Part shown: positions 7,718 to 13,359 of the stretch, one piece after another
Numbering within the stretch: the stretch's first letter is position 1
Layout: each line of letters starts with the position of its first letter
From: Symbiodinium natans
Lineage: Eukaryota; Sar; Dinophyceae; Suessiales; Symbiodiniaceae
Direction: 5' to 3'
DNA length: 62,500 bases
NCBI GenBank assembly: GCA_905221605.1
Contig: CAJNDS010000417.1
Coordinates: 1-62,500 of the forward strand
Made by a program: the position numbers and the translations under genes
Notes under the pieces: generated by a model
Seen by the model: the letters and a program-made list of their open reading frames with translations, nothing else
Told to the model about the DNA's origin: nothing
The model's database searches: none

Positions 7718-8506
7718 TATAACTAATTTAGCATCAAACCTTTTATAAAACATATCATTTACGTCTGCTTTCATCAAGTTAATGAATAAAAAACTATACG
7801 GTTCTTCTGTAGCTAAATTATACACTTCCAATAATAATTTCTTTGCTTCTGCAAGATTTTTAGTATCTGCTACAGAAGATTTTTTAATCAATACGGCGCT
7901 TAATTCCTCAACCATTGTTTCTATTTCTTTGTAATTCCTTAATCTAAAGAAGAACAACTGACGACTATTGACACGAATTATTGGAGACAGTGCGTTAAAT
8001 TTTTGTGTTGCAGTGATAATACATATCGCTTTATGTCGTCCCCTTACATATAATTGATTTAATAATGGACTGTTGCGTGAAAAACTCTTTGAATCAGCAA
8101 AATCATCAACAATAATTAATATTGAATGCAATTGCTTGTGTCCATTCTTCTTTTGATACTCAGTTATTTTATGTTGTCTGTTTATGACTTCTTCTAATTC
8201 CGAGGGGTTGTATTCATCAAACATACATTTTTCTTTCTCTAAATCCACCTTCAAATCGTTCTGAATATACCTTTTAACAGGAGTCCAGTTAGGGTCAATT
8301 GAAACAGAGGGCGACCATACATATATTCTTGCGAAAACATCGCGATAAATGTCTAATATCATTGACTGTAATAATATGCCTTTACCACTTCCAGAAGGGC
8401 CAGTTATTATTTGACTGAAAGGTAATCTCGGGGCTACTTCATATTTAGATTGTTTGAACTCGTATTCTTTGACATTAACAGGTTTAACTATCGGAATGTT
8501 TGACAT
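7712..8506 (-). CDS. Genome-packaging ATPase (A32 / FtsK-HerA type)
   Basis: A 264-residue protein. The Walker A motif G-P-S-G-S-G-K-G is at residues 36-43, the Walker B motif I-L-I-I-V-D-D-F-A-D at about 129-138, and a T-A-T-Q sensor-like motif near residue 170. It would drive viral DNA into preformed capsids. Length and motif order fit the packaging ATPases of Polintons, virophages and related viruses. It is convergent with the fibre gene and divergent from the 51-residue gene. A TCTA box lies 14 nt upstream. Confidence 0.9.
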   Translation of the reverse strand: MSNIPIVKPVNVKEYEFKQSKYEVAPRLPFSQIITGPSGSGKGILLQSMILDIYRDVFARIYVWSPSVSIDPNWTPVKRYIQNDLKVDLEKEKCMFDEYNPSELEEVINRQHKITEYQKKNGHKQLHSILIIVDDFADSKSFSRNSPLLNQLYVRGRHKAICIITATQKFNALSPIIRVNSRQLFFFRLRNYKEIETMVEELSAVLIKKSSVADTKNLAEAKKLLLEVYNLATEEPYSFLFINLMKADVNDMFYKRFDAKLVID

Positions 8507-8519
8507 TATTATTAATACA

Positions 8520-8523
8520 TAGA
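8520..8523 (-). promoter_or_regulatory. TCTA box upstream of the packaging ATPase
   Basis: TCTA on the reverse strand, 14 nt before the ATG at 8,506. Confidence 0.5.
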
Positions 8524-8545
8524 AAATTATATCGTTATTTAATAT

Positions 8546-8701
8546 ATGTATAACTACAAAAACTATATAGATGTAATAGATGAGATAGAGAAATTAGACG
8601 AAGTAATAAAAACACCAAGATACAGAATGTGTTGTCGTAGTTTGTTAGAGTTCTTGAAAGCCGTTTGTTATTATCTTAAAAATATGAAAAAATCTAAATA
8701 A
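8546..8701 (+). CDS. 51-residue protein, unknown function
   Basis: An ATG at 8546 opens a 51-codon frame ending in TAA at 8699-8701, just before the next gene at 8,707. It begins MYNYKNYIDVIDEIEKLDEV and has a Cys-Cys pair near residue 30 and a basic tail. It is AT-rich like its neighbours and fills the whole gap between the ATPase and the next gene, which is why I accept it. No TCTA box and no recognised domain. Confidence 0.45.
   Translation: MYNYKNYIDVIDEIEKLDEVIKTPRYRMCCRSLLEFLKAVCYYLKNMKKSK
8693..8696 (+). promoter_or_regulatory. TCTA box upstream of the 114-residue gene
   Basis: TCTA 11 nt before the ATG at 8,707. It overlaps the 3' end of the 51-residue gene. Confidence 0.45.
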
Positions 8702-8706
8702 TATTA

Positions 8707-9051
8707 ATGGAAGAGAACAGCGGAGGGTTTCACATTGATAAAAGTAGTGTTGATTGTAACTTTTGTAGATGTGGTAAAAAGGCATTGTATAAACAAACTA
8801 AAACAACAACAGATAAACAGGGTAACGTCGTAGTTAATCAGGTAGAGAATCGTTCTTCTTGGAAAGTTGGCAGGAATACGACGCCCGACGGAAACGCTAT
8901 ATTCAAAACAAACATGAAAGATAATGAAGATGTTGATACAGTAGATACAGGGTTCAGGTCAAGAAAACCAACACCCGAAGAAAGAATAGAAATATTAGAA
9001 AAAGAAGTAGAGGAGCTAAAAAGGAACTTAGGATTAAACAGTATGGAATGA
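8707..9051 (+). CDS. Small Cys-containing protein with C-terminal coiled coil
   Basis: A 114-residue protein. A short C-x-x-C-x-C cluster (residues 17-22) may bind metal. The middle is polar and probably disordered. Residues about 88-110 form a coiled coil (E-R-I-E-I-L-E-K-E-V-E-E-L-K). It is the last gene of the TCTA-box group and is followed by a perfect hairpin. The family is not recognised. A minor virion component or assembly factor is possible from position only. Confidence 0.6.
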   Translation: MEENSGGFHIDKSSVDCNFCRCGKKALYKQTKTTTDKQGNVVVNQVENRSSWKVGRNTTPDGNAIFKTNMKDNEDVDTVDTGFRSRKPTPEERIEILEKEVEELKRNLGLNSME

Positions 9052-9106
9052 CATTAAAGGTTTGTTTTTATTAGATTATGACACAAGAAAACGCGTTTTC
9101 GGTATT

Positions 9107-9136
9107 ATGTTTAAAGAAATGTTGTTCTTTAAACAT
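9107..9136. terminator. Perfect 12-bp hairpin after the virion block
   Basis: Arms ATGTTTAAAGAA (9107-9118) and complement (9125-9136) with a 6-nt loop, 55 nt after the stop at 9,051. Confidence 0.55.
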
Positions 9137-9281
9137 GACAGTTGCCCCCAAGCACAGAGCCCCATTGTTTCACATTGAACGGACACATGAAAGGGAAGTA
9201 GTGCGACACGTTCAATAGCATCTCATAAGCAGTTGCTTAATTCGTTTGATTAAATCTTAAGGAACTCATACCCCATTGCGT
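9137..9281 (+). ncRNA. Candidate structured RNA between two hairpins
   Basis: This 145-nt stretch has no ORF and is visibly GC-richer than the genes around it. It contains internal complementary segments: TTGAACG with CGTTCAA, and TAAGCA-GT-TGCTTA. It is bracketed by the two perfect hairpins at 9107-9136 and 9282-9311. It may be a small RNA, a packaging or replication signal, or a leader. Strand is uncertain. Confidence 0.3.
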
Positions 9282-9311
9282 TTAATAATAATAAATTGTT
9301 ATTATTATTAA
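9282..9311. terminator. Perfect 13-bp AT hairpin directly before an ATG
   Basis: Arms TTAATAATAATAA (9282-9294) and complement (9299-9311) with a 4-nt loop. It ends one base before the ATG at 9,313. It could end the preceding non-coding transcript or control the next gene. Confidence 0.45.
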
Positions 9312-9312
9312 T

Positions 9313-9546
9313 ATGAAGAATATAGTAGAATTTAAATTAACAAACGAACCAAACGAAGGTTATAATCAAGACATCGGTTTTTGTAAATTTTGCCATAGCT
9401 ATGTTCCTAAATCGTATTTTATCGGTTGTTATGGCAAAATATGTAAAACGTGCGTTAGATGTCGGGAAAAACATTTAACGGGTAATATATATGGGAAAAC
9501 TTCTAAACATTTACCAGAACAAAATCTCGATAGCAAAAGTGGCTGA
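9313..9546 (+). CDS. Small zinc-ribbon protein, possibly N-terminal half of a frameshifted gene
   Basis: A 77-residue protein. A zinc ribbon is visible: C-K-F-C at about residues 24-27, then C ... C-K-T-C-V-R-C around 39-49, followed by R-E-K-H. It overlaps the next frame by 56 nt in a different phase. The C-terminal 15 or so residues beyond the overlap start look unstructured. One reading is two genes overlapping. The other is a single zinc-binding protein broken by an indel or read by frameshifting. The function is unknown. Confidence 0.5.
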   Translation: MKNIVEFKLTNEPNEGYNQDIGFCKFCHSYVPKSYFIGCYGKICKTCVRCREKHLTGNIYGKTSKHLPEQNLDSKSG

Positions 9547-9793
9547 AAAATGCGATTATTATGTTACAGGTATTGATTTAGATTGTTGGACGAGTTTAGG
9601 ATGGGAACAAAGATTATTAAAATATGAACCCGAAACATTTAAGTTTATTTGGGCACAGATTGACTTAAGAAAACCACAGACAGAAGCACACATTAAAAGT
9701 ATAATTGAACACTTGAAGCCGAAAGGGTGGTGTATTCAACACGTAAAAGAACCCTTGAGCGATGCCGATATTGAGGAGATTATCAGGGTCTAA
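9491..9793 (+). CDS. 100-residue protein overlapping the zinc-ribbon frame, unknown
   Basis: This frame opens at an ATG inside the preceding gene. From about residue 22 it looks like a folded alpha/beta domain (aromatic-rich, a G-W-E-Q-R-L-L stretch, then I-I-E-H-L-K-P-K-G-W). Residues 1-20 may be only the shadow of the upstream frame. No family is recognised. The stop overlaps a TCTAAAG sequence just upstream of the next gene. Confidence 0.5.
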   Translation: MGKLLNIYQNKISIAKVAEKCDYYVTGIDLDCWTSLGWEQRLLKYEPETFKFIWAQIDLRKPQTEAHIKSIIEHLKPKGWCIQHVKEPLSDADIEEIIRV

Positions 9794-9817
9794 AGGGTAG
9801 AATACGTAATAACGTAT

Positions 9818-10186
9818 ATGACCGAGGGTAAGGTGAGCACGGACGCGGAGCACGTGAGACAAGTGTCGAACGTCATGATTTATAACACTGTTATAGAAAA
9901 TCACAATATGACTCAATTGAAGATTAACGAAATTTTAGGTATTGTTCAACAATTGGTTAAGGATAATGTTAAGAAACCAAGCACTTATGAAAAAAACACA
10001 ACGACAACACCAGTTGATAAAAGCGAGAAAAGCGATTGGAGCAAGAAAAGGAAAACTTACATGGAAAGACTGAATAAGGGCGAAATCAAAGTCCCAAAAG
10101 AAGACACATTGAAATATTATGATATCGAATTCAACAAAGAACAAGAAAAGTATCAATTTAAAACACCCGCTAAAAGCGAGGAGTGA
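9818..10186 (+). CDS. Charged accessory protein, unknown
   Basis: A 122-residue protein with a helical N-terminal half (residues 1-55), a Thr/Ser/Lys linker (56-80) and a basic, Tyr-containing C-terminal segment (K-T-Y-M-E-R-L-N-K-G, about 87-96). The upstream TCTAAAGGGTAGAA resembles the CTTAAAGAGTAGAA upstream of the 131-residue gene, but the spacing is 29 nt rather than 32-34. It is convergent with the myristoylation-signal gene across a perfect hairpin. No family is recognised. Confidence 0.55.
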   Translation: MTEGKVSTDAEHVRQVSNVMIYNTVIENHNMTQLKINEILGIVQQLVKDNVKKPSTYEKNTTTTPVDKSEKSDWSKKRKTYMERLNKGEIKVPKEDTLKYYDIEFNKEQEKYQFKTPAKSEE

Positions 10187-10193
10187 GATGTGA

Positions 10194-10218
10194 TTTAATA
10201 TTATTTGATAATATTAAA
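10194..10218. terminator. Perfect hairpin at a convergent junction
   Basis: Eleven-base arms TTTAATATTAT (10194-10204) and complement (10208-10218) with a 3-nt loop, between stops at 10,186 and 10,224. Confidence 0.6.
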
Positions 10219-10223
10219 ACTCA

Positions 10224-10601
10224 TCAAGGATAAATATGATATGAAAAGTTATTTAATTTATAAATGGCGATTGTTTCTTCAAGTTCTCCGAGGGTTGTTT
10301 TAAATACAAACCAATTATTTTTATCTTCGTTTTCGATGGGTATGTATGTCCTTAAATACCATTCGGTATAATGTGAACATCCAGTTATTATATCTTTTAT
10401 TATCTTCCCGCGTATATCTTTACAAACTTCATCATTTACAACATATTTAAATATTACTTTACATGAGTGGTCTCTATACAGTTCGGGGTTATCAACTGTA
10501 AATATACATTCACCCATCGAGAATTTAGGATGAACATGTATAGGTTTAGGATTTATTAAAGGTCGTGTTGTTGTTTGTTGGGTAGATGTTGAACTTCCCA
10601 T
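10224..10601 (-). CDS. Protein with N-terminal myristoylation-type signal, unknown
   Basis: A 125-residue protein beginning MGSSTSTQQ. The Met-Gly-x-x-x-Ser start is a good N-myristoylation signal and suggests membrane targeting (inference). The rest is a compact alpha/beta domain with several aromatic residues and ends Y-H-I-Y-P. It has no transmembrane segment. A TTTTAAAGG sequence stands about 32 nt upstream and resembles the CTTAAAGA box. Myristoylated proteins in DNA viruses often act in membrane wrapping or entry. The family is not recognised here. Confidence 0.6.
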   Translation of the reverse strand: MGSSTSTQQTTTRPLINPKPIHVHPKFSMGECIFTVDNPELYRDHSCKVIFKYVVNDEVCKDIRGKIIKDIITGCSHYTEWYLRTYIPIENEDKNNWFVFKTTLGELEETIAIYKLNNFSYHIYP

Positions 10602-10603
10602 GA

Positions 10604-10647
10604 TTAAGGTTGTAACACGCTTTACCTTTAAAACGTGTTAAACTTAA
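10604..10647. terminator. Imperfect hairpin between two reverse-strand genes
   Basis: TTAAG...TAACACG (10604-10619) pairs with CGTGTTA...CTTAA (10634-10647), with a small internal mismatch and a 14-nt loop. It also contains the possible promoter of the 10,601 gene. Confidence 0.35.
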
Positions 10648-10670
10648 TTATTAATGTAACCTATTAATAG

Positions 10671-11231
10671 TTAGGTTTGTTTGAGAATACTTTTGTTTGT
10701 TTTACATGCCAATATACTTTCAGCTTGTTTTTCCATTATATCAAATATTTCTTCATGAATATCATGTTTGAAGAACTTATAATCGTGAGGCTTACATCTT
10801 GTATTCTTCTTAAATAAATATATGTCTATGACAATTTCAAGTATTATATAAACTTCACTATACATCTTGTTGTTGTAAAAGAATAAATCACCGAAACAAG
10901 TAGCACGTTTGTTAAAATATTCAGCGCAAAAGTGCAAGTCATAAAAATTATCATATATGGTTTTAATGTGCTCCATTGTATTAGTATTGATATATTTACG
11001 AAAAAGATTTGGGTCTACTCTAAAATCAAAACAACAACGTTTTATTTCTTTCTGGGTTAAGTCTAAGGGATACATCCGAGCAAACAGATATAGGTCATCA
11101 TAAACATCATTGTCAATAATATCAGAACAAGTTAGGAATTCCTTAATATTGTCATTGACATTATCAGGAAAGCACAACTCAAGGTTTTTTAACTTTTGAC
11201 AGTTAGGACAATTGTAAATACAAGCCTTCAT
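10671..11231 (-). CDS. Helical protein with Cys pairs, unknown
   Basis: A 186-residue protein if the ATG at 11231 is used. That start lies 33 nt from a CTTAAAGAC box, the same spacing as three other genes, so I prefer it. It starts MKACIYNCPNCQK, with a C-x-x-C pair that may bind metal. The rest is helical and rich in Asp, Tyr, Phe and Lys. No recognised domain. It is divergent from the integrase gene, and its promoter box lies in the shared spacer. Confidence 0.55.
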   Translation of the reverse strand: MKACIYNCPNCQKLKNLELCFPDNVNDNIKEFLTCSDIIDNDVYDDLYLFARMYPLDLTQKEIKRCCFDFRVDPNLFRKYINTNTMEHIKTIYDNFYDLHFCAEYFNKRATCFGDLFFYNNKMYSEVYIILEIVIDIYLFKKNTRCKPHDYKFFKHDIHEEIFDIMEKQAESILACKTNKSILKQT

Positions 11232-11251
11232 CTCACTAACATAATAAGTCG

Positions 11252-11266
11252 TCAAGTCTTTAAGTC
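11252..11266 (-). promoter_or_regulatory. CTTAAAGA promoter-like box (reverse-strand gene at 11,231)
   Basis: GACTTAAAGACTTGA on the reverse strand. The identical 15-mer lies upstream of the polymerase gene at 17125-17139 with almost the same distance to the ATG. Confidence 0.6.
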
Positions 11267-11300
11267 GTTTTTAAGTCCTTTTTTATCATTGCTTCTTTTC

Positions 11301-11304
11301 TCTA
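11301..11304 (+). promoter_or_regulatory. TCTA box upstream of the integrase
   Basis: TCTA 9 nt before the ATG at 11,313 in a pyrimidine-rich leader. It is the only clear short-range TCTA box in the right-hand block. Confidence 0.4.
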
Positions 11305-11312
11305 CTCTTTAT

Positions 11313-12245
11313 ATGAGTTTAAGCAAGGAAGAAATATTAAGCAATATATATTATGACTTAGAACGTGGTTATGGTAGCATTCAGAGTTTATACAAGGAAG
11401 CTAACAAAGATGGCGCAGGTGTGAGTCTTCAATTTGTTAAAGATTGGGTTAAAAAGCAACCTAACAAGCAAAAGCAAGGATACAAAAATTTTAATAGCTA
11501 TTCTGCACCTTTTAGCAGATTTGAATTTCAGATTGATATTATGGATATGCAAAGCTTAATGAGAGACACAGGAACAAAAGATAAATTGAGATATGCCCTT
11601 TTATGTATTGATATATTTAGCAAAAAAGTTCATGTCGTCCCATTAAAAAGTAAAGATGGTGTTGATGTATATGATGCGGTTTTAGAGTGTTTCAAAACGT
11701 TAGGGCATCCGATGAGTATTTATTCAGACGATGAAGGTAGCTTCAATTCTAAAAAACTTCAAGATTATTTTAAAGGCGAAGGTATTAACCATATAGTAAC
11801 ATTGACACACGCTAACGTAGCCGAGAGAGCAATAAGAACCTTTAAGAAAATGATAGGAGACAGAGCCGAATTTACTAAACAAAGTTGGTCTGAAATGTTG
11901 AAACCAGTATTAAAGAAATATAATAATATGATGGTTCATTCGAGCACAGGATTTACACCGAATAAAGCACACGAAGACGACAACGAAGTAAATGTAAAGG
12001 CTAATTTAGTGTTGAAAGAAAAATATTTAAGAAATTATCCTAAAATAGAAGAAGGGGATAAAGTCAAAATATACGACAAAGGAAAAGGAAATTATAGTTC
12101 GAGGAAGGAGACCCGTAGTCGGTGGCATCCACAAATTTATACAGTTGCCAAAGTAGATAGAGATACCACATTAAATAAGTTCTATATTTTAGAAGGTAAA
12201 ACTAAACAGTATAATAGGCATGAACTATTATTAGTGAATGAATAA
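11313..12245 (+). CDS. Retroviral-type (rve) integrase of the Polinton class
   Basis: A 310-residue protein from the ATG at 11313. The catalytic core has F-Q-I-D-I-M-D-M (Asp75), I-Y-S-D-D-E-G-S-F (Asp139/140) and N-V-A-E-R-A-I-R-T-F (Glu171), the D,D,E pattern of rve integrases. The N-terminal 60 residues are helical. The C-terminus (R-W-H-P-Q-I-Y-T-V-A-K-V ... L-L-L-V) matches the SH3/chromo-like tail of Polinton integrases. It inserts the viral DNA into the host chromosome. All three acidic residues are present, so it may be active. It is the only visible route to integration in this element. Confidence 0.9.
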   Translation: MSLSKEEILSNIYYDLERGYGSIQSLYKEANKDGAGVSLQFVKDWVKKQPNKQKQGYKNFNSYSAPFSRFEFQIDIMDMQSLMRDTGTKDKLRYALLCIDIFSKKVHVVPLKSKDGVDVYDAVLECFKTLGHPMSIYSDDEGSFNSKKLQDYFKGEGINHIVTLTHANVAERAIRTFKKMIGDRAEFTKQSWSEMLKPVLKKYNNMMVHSSTGFTPNKAHEDDNEVNVKANLVLKEKYLRNYPKIEEGDKVKIYDKGKGNYSSRKETRSRWHPQIYTVAKVDRDTTLNKFYILEGKTKQYNRHELLLVNE

Positions 12246-12250
12246 AACAT

Positions 12251-12259
12251 CTTAAAGAC
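12251..12259 (+). promoter_or_regulatory. CTTAAAGA box upstream of GIY-YIG gene
   Basis: CTTAAAGAC begins 33 nt before the ATG at 12,284 and only 18 nt before the alternative ATG at 12,269. The spacing shared with other genes favours 12,284. Confidence 0.5.
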
Positions 12260-12283
12260 AAGAAAAGAATGATAAGTAGAGAT

Positions 12284-12901
12284 ATGACAAGATATGAGAA
12301 CGGTAAAATTTATAAAATAGTTGATAATGGCTATAACATGTGTTATATTGGTAGCACTTGCGAAAGTTTAAGTCAAAGAATGGCAAGACATAGACATCAT
12401 TATAATTCATATTTGAAGGGAAACCATGGAAAAACACGTTCGTTCGATATATTTGACACTTATGACATTTTAAATTGTAAAATAGAATTAGTGGAGAATT
12501 ATCCATGTAATAGCAAAGATGAGTTACTACGACGAGAAGGTTTTCACATACAAAATACTGAGTGTATTAACAAACATATAGCAGGAAGAACACAACAAGA
12601 ATTCAGAGATGCTACAAAGGAACATAAACGTGAAACAGACAAAGCTTATAGAGAAAACAACAAGGAGAAGCTTAAAGCATACAGAGAGGAGCGAAAGGAA
12701 CATTATCAAGAATATAATAGAAATTGGAAGCAGGACAACAAAGAACACGTTCAGAAATACAATAGTGAGTGGCGACAGAACAACAAGCAAAAAGTGTCTG
12801 AAAAGGCAACGTGTGAGAAATGCGGGGCAATTGTAAGAAAATACGACATGAAGACACACCAACAGACTAAGAGATGTATGCAACGCGGGAAAACGGCTTA
12901 A
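12284..12901 (+). CDS. GIY-YIG endonuclease with C-terminal zinc module (second copy type)
   Basis: A 205-residue protein. The GIY-YIG domain spans about residues 1-90: G-K-I-Y-K-I-V, then C-Y-I-G-S-T, then the helix L-S-Q-R-M-A-R-H-R with the catalytic Arg. A Lys/Glu/Arg repeat region with N-N-K-E / D-N-K-E units follows (about 110-175), then C-E-K-C-G ... H ... C. The plan is the same as the 276-residue nuclease at 4,460 but the sequence is clearly different, so these are two diverged members. Start 12284 is chosen by promoter spacing. An upstream in-frame ATG at 12269 would add five residues. Confidence 0.85.
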   Translation: MTRYENGKIYKIVDNGYNMCYIGSTCESLSQRMARHRHHYNSYLKGNHGKTRSFDIFDTYDILNCKIELVENYPCNSKDELLRREGFHIQNTECINKHIAGRTQQEFRDATKEHKRETDKAYRENNKEKLKAYREERKEHYQEYNRNWKQDNKEHVQKYNSEWRQNNKQKVSEKATCEKCGAIVRKYDMKTHQQTKRCMQRGKTA

Positions 12902-12919
12902 AGAGTAGAAGCCTTATAG
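12897..12919 (+). promoter_or_regulatory. CTTAAAGA box with downstream GAAGCCTTATAG block
   Basis: CTTAAAGAG begins 32 nt before the ATG at 12,929. Three bases later comes GAAGCCTTATAG, a 12-mer also found in the same place upstream of the polymerase gene. The box overlaps the stop of the previous gene. Confidence 0.6.
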
Positions 12920-12928
12920 AATAATTGG

Positions 12929-13324
12929 ATGACAAGCTTTTTTGTGCATAATGGCAAAAAGTCAGTGATAGACGACGAATTATTTGATATACTATGGAAT
13001 TCGGTAGAAGATGCGGGAAGCTTTACCACAGACACCGAGAAAGAAGAAGAGCCCACGCGGGAACAGAAGCGTAAGGCATTAAATGACAGTAACAACGCAA
13101 AAAATAAGGAAAACGGATATTTTAGAGACTATTTTCAAACAAAGCTTAAAGTCGGTTGGACATGTGATAGATGCGGTGCGTGTATAAGCACAAAGGCGAA
13201 TAAATCCCGCCATTACCTAACTCAAAAGTGTAAGTCACGACAGTTAGAAAAAAGACAAGACGAAGCAAGAGACAAAATTTTAAAATCAATAACGTTTGGG
13301 CATGTTCCAATGCCAATTAAATAA
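12929..13324 (+). CDS. Stand-alone zinc-module protein, nuclease domain absent
   Basis: A 131-residue protein. Its C-terminal half carries C-D-R-C-G-A-C ... S-R-H ... C, the same module that ends both GIY-YIG nucleases, but there is no GIY-YIG domain. The N-terminal half is acidic. Its promoter is nearly identical to that of the polymerase. It could be a DNA-binding regulator or a nuclease partner (inference). It is convergent with the polymerase across a perfect hairpin. Confidence 0.65.
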   Translation: MTSFFVHNGKKSVIDDELFDILWNSVEDAGSFTTDTEKEEEPTREQKRKALNDSNNAKNKENGYFRDYFQTKLKVGWTCDRCGACISTKANKSRHYLTQKCKSRQLEKRQDEARDKILKSITFGHVPMPIK

Positions 13325-13350
13325 ATATTGATAATTGTTTTTATCAATAT
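13325..13350. terminator. Perfect hairpin at the convergent end of the polymerase gene
   Basis: Ten-base arms ATATTGATAA (13325-13334) and complement (13341-13350) with a 6-nt loop, between stops at 13,324 and 13,360. Confidence 0.6.
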
Positions 13351-13359
13351 CTATTTTTT

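Noticed and set aside
11196-11312. Upstream extension of the integrase to 11196
   Set aside because: It begins at a non-ATG codon and runs through the divergent promoter; ATG 11313 has a TCTA box just upstream.
12269-12283. ATG at 12269 as start of the second GIY-YIG nuclease
   Set aside because: Only 18 nt from the promoter box, while 12284 has the same spacing as the other three genes. Not excluded.
12252-12883. Several open frames opposite the second GIY-YIG gene
   Set aside because: Shadows of the coding frame caused by repetitive charged codons.
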